Assembly (NCBI GenBank): GCA_026002695.1
Contig: BOCB01000060.1
Coordinates: 1-9,140, forward strand
Length of the DNA stretch: 9,140 nt
Source of the DNA: Synergistales bacterium
GTDB taxonomy: Bacteria > Synergistota > Synergistia > Synergistales > Synergistaceae
Direction of reading: 5' to 3'
A program made the translations under genes and the position numbers. How positions within the stretch are numbered: the stretch's first letter is position 1; every line of letters starts with the position of its first letter. This document shows positions 1 through 5,128 of the stretch, in pieces. The notes beneath the pieces were generated by a model that was not told the DNA's origin, did no database searches, and saw only the letters and a list, made by a program, of their open reading frames with translations.

Positions 1-508
1 GCAGATTGTCAAAGGCGATCACCCTGTCAAAGAGCATCAGCCGAAAGTCGTGGAACCCGACCTTGTCCAGCTCCGTGAGTCTGATCGTCGGCTCGGTGTG
101 CCGAATGTACTCGTAGGCGAAGTATCCGACGAACCCGCCCGTGAAAGGCGGCATATCGTGGATTCGCGGACTTTTGTAAGCGCCGGCGATCTCTTTGAGT
201 ATTTTGTGCGGCTCGCCTTCGCGCGTTCGGATGCCGCCCGCGTCCCTGATCGTTACGCTGTTTCCGGTACCCGACACCTGCATGACCGGCTCGTAGCCGA
301 TGAAGGTATAACGCCCCCAATTATCCCCGCCCGGCGCGCTTTCGAGCAGATAGACCTCCCGCCCTCCCGCCGCCAAAGTCCGCAGCACGCCGACCGGCGT
401 TTTAAGGTCGGCAAGACATTCCATCGCGAGCGGGATGAGCGCGCCGCCCTTTTTTGCGAGATTTCTCGCTTCTTCCAAATCCGGTCTGATCATAATTATT
501 GATTGCAT
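1..508 (-). CDS. trpE: Anthranilate synthase component I, N-terminal part (runs off left edge)
   Basis: TrpE combines chorismate with ammonia, delivered by the TrpG glutaminase subunit, to make anthranilate, the first committed step of tryptophan synthesis in the cytoplasm. About 169 N-terminal residues are visible; the catalytic chorismate-binding domain lies outside the window. The visible part has the family N-terminal pattern: an IRPDLEEA start region, LADLKTPV near residue 35, LLES at 54-57 followed by GGDNWGRYTFIGYEP, and later FTGGFVGYFAYEY and FHDFRLMLFDR. LLES is the known tryptophan feedback-binding motif (LLES-X10-S); here the distal position is Thr68 rather than Ser. I chose ATG 508 because GGAG sits five bases upstream. 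ATG 493 (MIRPDLEEA) matches usual TrpE N-termini but has no well-placed ribosome binding site. PabB is the main alternative, less likely given LLES. No trp leader or attenuator is visible; the upstream DNA is an ABC transporter relic in the same frame. Confidence 0.85.
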   Translation of the reverse strand, partial: MQSIIMIRPDLEEARNLAKKGGALIPLAMECLADLKTPVGVLRTLAAGGREVYLLESAPGGDNWGRYTFIGYEPVMQVSGTGNSVTIRDAGGIRTREGEPHKILKEIAGAYKSPRIHDMPPFTGGFVGYFAYEYIRHTEPTIRLTELDKVGFHDFRLMLFDRVIAFDNL

Positions 509-634
509 CCCCTCTCCGTCCTCAAACTGCGTATGGTAAAGTTTGGCGTAGTATCCCTTTTGCTTTATCAGCTCCGCGCGTGTGGCGCGCTCAATTATTT
601 TGCCGTCTCGCACAGCCGGAATCAGGCCGGCCGT
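509..634 (-). pseudogene. C-terminal relic of an ABC exporter, in frame with trpE
   Basis: The 42 codons upstream of trpE, following a TAA at 635-637, translate to a peptide with the classic tail of an ABC exporter ATPase: AVRDGKIIER, then ATRAELIKQKGYYAKLYHTQF. The family pattern is DGxIxERGTHxELLxxxGxYxxLYxxQF, so a His and a Gly of ERGTH have been lost. Nothing of the Walker A, signature or Walker B regions is present; the DNA immediately upstream is the end of a Uma2 gene. There is no stop between the relic and trpE, so the reading frame is continuous through the trpE ATG. I infer that an ABC exporter gene once preceded trpE and was removed by a deletion or replaced by the Uma2 insertion. 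It is not expected to be functional. Confidence 0.7.
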
Positions 635-653
635 TTACGGCGGACAGCCTTCT

Positions 654-1256
654 TTATTCCCCGCTGAACGGGGAGAGTTCTTCAAAGATCGGGGCAAGCG
701 GTATTTCGAGTTCCGCGAACGTGTCGAATTTCAAGACATCCGAGGCTCTGTAAACTGTTTTCTTCGAGAAGTGCCCGCCGCTGCTTTCGCCGAAGGCAGT
801 TATCGATTCTCCGTAAGGATCGGCTAAGAAATACTCACGCACACCGGAACGCTCGTAGAGTTCAAATTTGACGCTCATGTCGCGTTTCGACGCCGACGGC
901 GACAGTATCTCGAATATGACGTCGGGAGCGCCGATTATTCCGCGAAAGTGTATTTTCGATCTGTCGCATACTATCATTATGTCCGGCTGAACGACATTGA
1001 CTATATCATCCTCGCCCTCATCGCCGCTTGGCAGCAGAACATCAAGGGGAGCGGCAAAAACCTTGCACGCCTTGCCCTTGAAATGATTACGCAACTCGCC
1101 GCCCAGCGCGATGAGGAGTAATTGATGGCAGCTGTTTGGAGCCGGGCTCATGCAGAAGGCCTCGCCGTCGATCAGCTCCCATCTCGTGTCGTCGTCCCAT
1201 GTCCGGTAATCTCCGTAGGTGTAGCGCTCGTCGAGTTTTCTTGCCGTGCTGTCCAT
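654..1256 (-). CDS. Uma2-family (DUF820) endonuclease-like protein, downstream copy
   Basis: This 200-residue protein belongs to the Uma2/DUF820 family, which has a PD-(D/E)XK nuclease fold; its biological role is mostly unknown. Family landmarks are visible: WELIDGE at 26-32, a QPDIMIV segment with Asp92, GAPDVIFEILSPS with Glu116, then SKRDMSVKFELYERSGVREYFLADP. Asp92 and Glu116 are the expected metal-ligand positions, so the fold and probably the active site are intact. The ATG at 1256 is preceded by GGGAGG about nine bases upstream, and that site overlaps the end of the neighbouring copy. The intergenic gap is only 15 bases, so the two are probably co-transcribed. It differs from its twin at about 28 of 200 positions, counted by eye. 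A nuclease function in vivo is unproven. Confidence 0.88.
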   Translation of the reverse strand: MDSTARKLDERYTYGDYRTWDDDTRWELIDGEAFCMSPAPNSCHQLLLIALGGELRNHFKGKACKVFAAPLDVLLPSGDEGEDDIVNVVQPDIMIVCDRSKIHFRGIIGAPDVIFEILSPSASKRDMSVKFELYERSGVREYFLADPYGESITAFGESSGGHFSKKTVYRASDVLKFDTFAELEIPLAPIFEELSPFSGE

Positions 1257-1271
1257 TAAAATCAGCCTCCC

Positions 1272-1874
1272 TTATTCCCCGCTGAACGGGGAGAGTTCTT
1301 CAAAGATCGGGGCGAGCGGTATTTCGAGTTCAGCGAACGTGTCGAATTTCAAGACATCCGAGGCGCTGTAAACTGTTTTCTTCAAGAAGCGCGATCCGTT
1401 GTTTTCGCCGAAGGCCGTTACCGATTCTCTGTAAGGATCGACTACGAAATACTCACGCACGCCGGAACGCTCGTAGAGTTCAAACTTGACGCTCATGTCG
1501 CGTTTCGACGTCGACGGCGACAGTATCTCGAATATGACGTCGGGAGCGCCGATTATATTGCGGGAGCGTATCTTTGATCTGTCACATACTATCATTATAT
1601 CCGGCTGAACGACATTGACTATATCGTCCTCACCCTCATCGCCGCTTGACAGCAGAACGTCAACGGGAGCGAAAAAAACCTTGCACTTTTTGCCCTCGAA
1701 ATGATTACCCAACTTTCTGCTCAGTGCGGCGAGGAGCAACTGATGCACCGGGCGAGGCGCCGGACTCATGCAGAAGGCCTCGCCGTCGATCAGCTCCCAT
1801 CTCGTGCCGTCGTCCCATGTCCGGTAATCTCCGTATGTGTAGCGCTCGTCGAGTTTTCTTGCCGTGCTGTCCAC
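1272..1874 (-). CDS. Uma2-family (DUF820) endonuclease-like protein, upstream copy
   Basis: This is the first gene of the tandem pair, also 200 residues with the same landmarks (WELIDGE, QPDIMIV with Asp92, GAPDVIFEILSPS with Glu116, KFELYERSGVREYFVVDP). The expected start is GTG at 1874, which aligns exactly with the ATG of the other copy; AGGGCGG lies a little upstream as a possible ribosome binding site. Here the aspartate-proline region reads VVDP, the more usual family form, where the other copy has LADP. A TAGAAT hexamer 24 bases upstream of the start looks like its -10 element. Both copies share virtually identical ends (residues 1-22 and 171-200) with changes clustered in between. Function in the cell is unknown. 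Confidence 0.87.
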   Translation of the reverse strand: MDSTARKLDERYTYGDYRTWDDGTRWELIDGEAFCMSPAPRPVHQLLLAALSRKLGNHFEGKKCKVFFAPVDVLLSSGDEGEDDIVNVVQPDIMIVCDRSKIRSRNIIGAPDVIFEILSPSTSKRDMSVKFELYERSGVREYFVVDPYRESVTAFGENNGSRFLKKTVYSASDVLKFDTFAELEIPLAPIFEELSPFSGE

Positions 1875-1897
1875 GCGTCATCACCGCCCTTAAATTT

Positions 1898-1927
1898 ATT
1901 CTAACACATTCTCACGAGCGTTTTGTA
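1898..1927 (-). promoter_or_regulatory. Putative promoter for the Uma2 pair
   Basis: On the minus strand TACAAA (1922-1927) and TAGAAT (1898-1903) are separated by 18 bases, resembling a sigma-70 type -35 and -10 pair. The stretch is A/T-rich compared with its surroundings and sits just upstream of the GTG at 1874. The assignment rests on motif resemblance only. Confidence 0.45.
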
Positions 1928-1934
1928 GCGGAAG

Positions 1935-1943
1935 TGCTATAAT
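1935..1943 (+). promoter_or_regulatory. Extended -10 promoter for the truncated P-loop gene
   Basis: The sequence TGCTATAAT is a perfect extended -10 element (TG, one base, TATAAT at 1938-1943). No convincing -35 is present, which extended -10 promoters can do without. It points into the P-loop remnant starting at 1992 and lies back-to-back with the putative Uma2 promoter. Confidence 0.5.
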
Positions 1944-1991
1944 TTATGCTCTTGATGAGAGAACGTGCAGGGGGTAGATCGAGAAAACGCT

Positions 1992-2204
1992 ATGGGAAAA
2001 GTGATTATGATTTGCGGACGGATTGGCTCCGGCAAGACGACATACGCCGAAAAACTTATGGATGACGGCAGGGACTACTACACCGAACAAAATGAGTTAT
2101 TCAGCCTGTATAATGATGACCGGCATACTTCTAACCGCGCAATCCGGCGTCTAACCACGTCTCCAACGACACCTGAGAGATCGCGCCGCAAGCCCCGCCG
2201 CTGA
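1992..2204 (+). pseudogene. Truncated P-loop (AAA/zeta-toxin-like) ATP-binding protein
   Basis: The first 25 residues, MGKVIMICGRIGSGKTTYAEKL, include a textbook Walker A motif GRIGSGKT, typical of small nucleotide-kinase-like AAA or zeta-toxin-type proteins that usually run to about 150-180 residues. Here the frame gives only about 70 residues. From roughly position 2131 it is antisense to the folE2 gene and becomes an Arg/Pro/Ser-rich shadow (RRKPRR at the end), so only about 45 residues are likely ancestral. No sensor, lid or Walker B region is recognisable. The segment YYTEQNELFSLYND could derive from the C-terminal end of such a protein, which would imply an internal deletion; this is a guess. 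ATG 1992 is preferred over GTG 1965, which adds nine residues not typical of the family. The ribosome binding site is weak. Probably a broken gene. Confidence 0.6.
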
Positions 2205-3123
2205 GTTCGCGCCTTATATCGCCAAGCAGCGAGCAGCGTTCCGCGTACGCGTTATGCGCGTGTATGCTCTCGAAATTCTCCTGCCCGGCCATGACGAACG
2301 CGCCGTCCTCCAAGTGGGCGAGGCGCTCCGTCACGCCTCTTAGCATCTCCCGCACGACATCCTCCGCAAAGCGTGGTTTCAAATGGCCCTCCCAGACGAT
2401 GTTGAGCTCATCCGGGCGCTTTAGCAAAGCGAATATCCCGGCGCTCATAGAGTCCTCGACGATACTCACCAATTTCTCCGCTCTGACGGGCTCCTCGGAG
2501 CCTATCAGCAGCGTCCCGAGCCCTCTCTGGTTGTGCGAGGGCATGGGCAGGATGGAGAGTATCTCGTCAACCTGATCCTCGCGGTAGCCCGCTTTCAGCA
2601 GCGCGGCGCGCGCCTTCTCGGACACCATTTCCTTCGCGCAGGGACAGACCGTAAACCCGTTCACCTCAACGCCAACCGCCCTCCTTGTCAATTCACCGTC
2701 GCTGACGGATCGACCTATGAACGTATAGAGGTTTTCCGCCTCGATGTCAGATTTCGGCGTGCGTTTTTTCATAGGGTATTGGGCCCTCACGCGCGCCTCC
2801 GCCCAGGAAGCGCCCTGAGTCCCGGCAATTTCGACTGCCATCCTGTCCGTGATCGTTTCAAAATCCGGGAAGGATAGGCGCGCGATCTCCGAGGCCGCTT
2901 TCTCGATATTTTCTATAAAGCGGGACATATGCACGCCGGACTGAGACGCGTCCAAGCGCGCGTACAGCTCCAGCTCCGAGAAGAAAAGCATACCCCCCCC
3001 CGAATTGTCGCCGCACAATCTCAGTATGCGCTTTAAGCCGGTGACGCCGACGCGAGAGAGGGATATCCGCGTCGAGGGGACGCTCCTCTGTATATCGTTG
3101 CCCAGTTCATCCTTCACAATCAT
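2131..3123 (-). CDS. folE2: GTP cyclohydrolase, MptA/FolE2 family
   Basis: GTP cyclohydrolase IB opens the guanine ring of GTP to start pterin synthesis, feeding folate and, in some bacteria, queuosine. It is the alternative to the zinc-dependent FolE; the archaeal relative MptA gives the cyclic phosphate product. The 330-residue protein shows family hallmarks: LSRVGVTGLKRI at 22-33, ELELYARLDASQSGVHMSRF at 50-69, TVCPCAKE at 158-165 with the conserved Cys pair, SHNQR at 196-200, and the C-terminal ESIHAHNAYAE at 285-295. I chose ATG 3123 because a GGCGGGGGGA stretch lies right before it and because the frame upstream to GTG/ATG 3198 adds 25 residues that do not look like the family. A run of nine G (plus strand C, 2993-3001) encodes Gly42-Gly44. 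The gene appears to be monocistronic, with no terminator visible after its TAG. Confidence 0.92.
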   Translation of the reverse strand: MIVKDELGNDIQRSVPSTRISLSRVGVTGLKRILRLCGDNSGGGMLFFSELELYARLDASQSGVHMSRFIENIEKAASEIARLSFPDFETITDRMAVEIAGTQGASWAEARVRAQYPMKKRTPKSDIEAENLYTFIGRSVSDGELTRRAVGVEVNGFTVCPCAKEMVSEKARAALLKAGYREDQVDEILSILPMPSHNQRGLGTLLIGSEEPVRAEKLVSIVEDSMSAGIFALLKRPDELNIVWEGHLKPRFAEDVVREMLRGVTERLAHLEDGAFVMAGQENFESIHAHNAYAERCSLLGDIRRELSGGACGAISQVSLETWLDAGLRG

Positions 3124-3324
3124 TCCCCCCGCCTGAATTTTTAGTAATCGCTGATTAAATCGCCCAAACGGAATTTCGCCGAGTCCCGCAAGTCCCATCT
3201 GTCGATGATAGCGGGTAGGGAAATGGCAGAACGAAGCGCTCTTGCACTCGGATTTTTTATTGGGTTTTCCAAAAGGAGCTATACAAGTATACAGGGCCGG
3301 TGCTTTTGGTGGTCCATTTGGGCT

Positions 3325-3552
3325 TTAGGAGAATGTCTGCGCCCAAGATATAAGGCATGCGCGCGGAGTGCGTGCAGATACGCCGGCAGTGCCGCAAAAG
3401 CCGCTGTTCATAACAAATGTGACGTCCTTGATGCCCGGATCGTCGTTATAGGCCGTCATGCAGCTCATATGCGGCTTGTCTGCGAGAGTGGAGGACTCGC
3501 GCCAGTTCAGCAGATGCTCCGTGACGTTTCCCTTGTATGCCGTGTATTGCAC
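3325..3552 (-). CDS. Unassigned short ORF or gene relic
   Basis: A 75-codon frame begins with GTG 3552 and ends at TAA 3325. I do not recognise the product. The composition looks protein-like rather than random (for example GNVTEHLLNWRE and NDDPGIKDVTFVMNSGF), with G/C-rich third positions like the neighbours, which hints at a remnant of an older coding sequence. Against a live gene: it starts only about 12 bases after the T-run of a strong terminator, GGGAG lies too close to the GTG, and the frame stays open upstream through the terminator hairpin itself. No signal peptide or membrane segment is evident. It may be a decayed C-terminal fragment or chance. Confidence 0.25.
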   Translation of the reverse strand: MQYTAYKGNVTEHLLNWRESSTLADKPHMSCMTAYNDDPGIKDVTFVMNSGFCGTAGVSARTPRACLISWAQTFS

Positions 3553-3563
3553 GCTCCCGACCG

Positions 3564-3608
3564 AGAAAAAACCATCGCGGGCGCGGATATATACTCCACG
3601 CCCGCGAT
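3564..3608 (-). terminator. Rho-independent terminator after the cNMP-binding/DUF2225 gene
   Basis: A perfect 10-base inverted repeat, ATCGCGGGCG (3599-3608 read on the minus strand) and CGCCCGCGAT (3574-3583), can be lengthened by four further pairs (one G-T) to leave a seven-base loop. It is followed on the minus strand by GG and six T (3566-3571). It lies 11 bases beyond the TAA of the preceding gene, and so marks the end of the operon. Confidence 0.9.
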
Positions 3609-3618
3609 TTCAATCTTT

Positions 3619-4875
3619 TTAAGCCTCTGCCTCTCCCTCGCCGGGCGGGGCGATTTTTTTGAGGTCGTCGAGCCTTATGTCGGCGAAGTTTCGCAGCAAA
3701 CCGCCGCAGTCGCGGTTTCTCTTGACGTCGTAGAAATATTTGCGCGATTGCGCATAGTCGCCGAGTTTCGCGAAGAGATCGCCGAGTATGAATGAAACGC
3801 GCCCTGCCTGGTCGCCTGAGATGTCCGCTTTAGTGAAAACGTCCTGATAGGATTCGAGCGCTTTCTGCGAAGCGAAGTCAGTCATCTTTGCGTCGCCGCA
3901 ATCGCCGTACATGCGGCTCAAGTTGAGCCACAGGGACGCTACTATACCGTAGTGTTCTTTTCTGTACGCGATCGGCGCGCACGCAATGCCCATGTAATGG
4001 CTCGCGAAGACGCTGAACGAATCCAACTCCTCGCCGAATTTCATGGGGAGCTCCGACTTATATGGAACCATCAGCTCCTGCACCTCCTTGTATTTATTTC
4101 CGTTGCCCTTCGCGAACAACGCTGCCGGCGCGCTGAACCAGCAGTGCGGACAAACCGCAATGCTGTAGTACATCGGCTCTATTCCCTTGAAATAGGAGCG
4201 CAGGTCGAGGTCGTCCTTCTCCTTGACAAGCTTTGTGGTGCGCGTGGCCAGAGCCTTGAACGTCTTCTCGCACATCGGACACGTGATCTCGCGCAAATAG
4301 AGCAGAGATTTGTCCTGCTCCTCCAAATGCAGATCGTAAGCGCCGTGTCCCTCGGGTAATAGCGGCGAGGATACCTGTACCAACGGAGCCGCCGCTTTGG
4401 CCGGAGGAGATGCAACCGCGGGAGGCGTGCCCTGAACGGGAAGTATCTTGGCTGCCGAGGCAATCGGAGACGCTGCGGGGGCGGGTTGCGTGTGAGAGGC
4501 GTTCGCCTTTTGGAGACGCGAACAGACTAACTTGAACATGCCTAAGACGGCTTTCGGCTGCGTCTTGAAGAACTCGAAGACATTTCCCGGGGACAACTGG
4601 AGCGCGACGATTTCCTCTGTCGCTATGACGCTCGCCGTCCGACCCTCGTTAAGGAACAGGGACATCTCCCCCACCGTATCTCCGGCTCCTACTGTGGCTA
4701 ACTGCACCTGCTCCTTGGTTCCGTAATTCTTAAAGACTCCGACGGAACCCTTCAGGATTATATACATATCCTTCGCGATCTTGTCGTCTTCCTTGATGAG
4801 CACTGAGCCGGACGCGAATTTTTTTGCTGTTGAGATTGACAAAAGCTCATGCACGTTCATGAAATTATCTGGCAT
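3619..4875 (-). CDS. Cyclic nucleotide-binding domain plus DUF2225 zinc-ribbon protein
   Basis: This is a 418-residue cytoplasmic protein with three parts. Residues about 8-125 form a cNMP-binding (CAP-type) domain: the phosphate-binding cassette reads GEMSLFLNEGRTASV with Glu70 and Arg79, the ribose- and phosphate-contacting residues needed for cyclic nucleotide binding. Residues 126-180 are a Pro/Ala-rich linker. Residues about 190-300 match DUF2225, with two cysteine pairs CPMC (199-202) and CPHC (242-245) that probably hold zinc. The C-terminal part (about 310-400) is helical and TPR-like. There is no DNA-binding helix-turn-helix, so it is not a standard CRP regulator; I infer a cAMP-responsive protein-interaction role. 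ATG 4875 was chosen because GAGGAG lies 12 bases upstream; ATG 4860 and GTG 4935 are alternatives. It is last in the operon behind the cyclase, with a terminator following. Confidence 0.88.
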   Translation of the reverse strand: MPDNFMNVHELLSISTAKKFASGSVLIKEDDKIAKDMYIILKGSVGVFKNYGTKEQVQLATVGAGDTVGEMSLFLNEGRTASVIATEEIVALQLSPGNVFEFFKTQPKAVLGMFKLVCSRLQKANASHTQPAPAASPIASAAKILPVQGTPPAVASPPAKAAAPLVQVSSPLLPEGHGAYDLHLEEQDKSLLYLREITCPMCEKTFKALATRTTKLVKEKDDLDLRSYFKGIEPMYYSIAVCPHCWFSAPAALFAKGNGNKYKEVQELMVPYKSELPMKFGEELDSFSVFASHYMGIACAPIAYRKEHYGIVASLWLNLSRMYGDCGDAKMTDFASQKALESYQDVFTKADISGDQAGRVSFILGDLFAKLGDYAQSRKYFYDVKRNRDCGGLLRNFADIRLDDLKKIAPPGEGEAEA

Positions 4876-4878
4876 TAA

Positions 4879-4963
4879 AAATGAACACTCCTCGCTTGGT
4901 TTAAGGTTTTTATCGTTACCCTTCAGGCGGATCACAAAAAATCCGAAATGAACACTCCTCGCT
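4879..4963 (-). repeat. 18-base direct repeat carrying the ribosome-binding sequence
   Basis: The minus-strand sequence AGCGAGGAGTGTTCATTT occurs identically at 4879-4896 and 4946-4963, offset by 67 bases. The lower-coordinate copy includes the GAGGAG just before the ATG at 4875. The other copy begins at the end of the cyclase-tail relic, overlapping its stop codon. Confidence 0.85.
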
Positions 4964-5090
4964 CACTTCGAAGTAAATGCCAAAACCCCGTTCCAACTTC
5001 GGCGGGTTTTTCACGTAACTAAGACGCTCGTCCATTGTGCATATTATACAGCTTATTACCGGGAAAATACGAGCATAATAAACCAAGACA
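4963..5090 (-). pseudogene. Decayed duplicate of the cyclase C-terminus
   Basis: Read on the minus strand, this segment aligns with the last 40 or so codons of the neighbouring cyclase. It gives CSYFPGNKLYN, then a variable stretch, then GRAS-stop-LRE, where the intact gene has CSDFPNSKLYD and GERASQLRE. A TAG replaces the Gln codon, and a two-base loss in the PPENW region shifts the frame. After that shift the sequence reads WNGVLAFTSK followed by TGA at 4963-4965, matching the intact ending WNGVWVFTSK. It is a partial tandem copy that cannot make the cyclase tail as one protein. Confidence 0.85.
5043..5048 (-). promoter_or_regulatory. TATAAT element inside the cyclase-tail relic
   Basis: The minus strand has a perfect TATAAT here, 168 bases upstream of the ATG at 4875. 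The corresponding position in the intact cyclase reads TATGAT. No good -35 hexamer is present at 16-18 bases, and the upstream TG is directly adjacent rather than one base away. It is a possible internal promoter for the downstream cNMP-binding gene, with low confidence. Confidence 0.25.
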
Positions 5091-5128
5091 GTTTTTTATC
5101 GTTATCCTTTAGGCCCCTGACAATAAAT

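Larger units (their letters stand above)
654..1874 (-). repeat. Tandem gene duplication (two Uma2 copies)
   Basis: The units 654-1256 and 1272-1874 are equal in length (603 bases), head-to-tail, and alignable without gaps. The last 50 or so bases of each unit are nearly identical, as are the first 60. Residue differences fall in clusters (41-43, 49-63, 103-106, 144-163) separated by long invariant stretches. This indicates a fairly recent tandem duplication, possibly with later gene conversion or local replacement. Confidence 0.9.
3124..3618. other. Intergenic region of about 495 bases
   Basis: This stretch separates folE2 from the operon to its right. It contains a Rho-independent terminator at 3564-3608, an unassigned minus-strand reading frame at 3325-3552, and a 12-base perfect palindrome at 3280-3291. 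The folE2 promoter should lie near 3130-3320, but I see only weak candidates. A plus-strand open frame crosses the whole region but has the residue composition of a shadow. Confidence 0.6.

Noticed and set aside
50..502. Plus-strand open frame over trpE
   Set aside because: It is antisense to a well-matched TrpE N-terminus, and its product is Arg-rich with no recognisable domain.
609..645. Terminator between the Uma2 gene and trpE
   Set aside because: Short GC hairpins such as GCCG-TAAA-CGGC occur, but none is followed by a T-run on the minus strand.
3229..3258. Possible plus-strand hairpin followed by six T
   Set aside because: The stem has a mismatch in only four pairs, and no plus-strand gene ends here.
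3205..3795. Plus-strand open frame of 196 codons across the intergenic region
   Set aside because: It runs through the terminator and antisense into the cNMP/DUF2225 gene, and its Cys/Arg/Ala-rich composition looks like a shadow.
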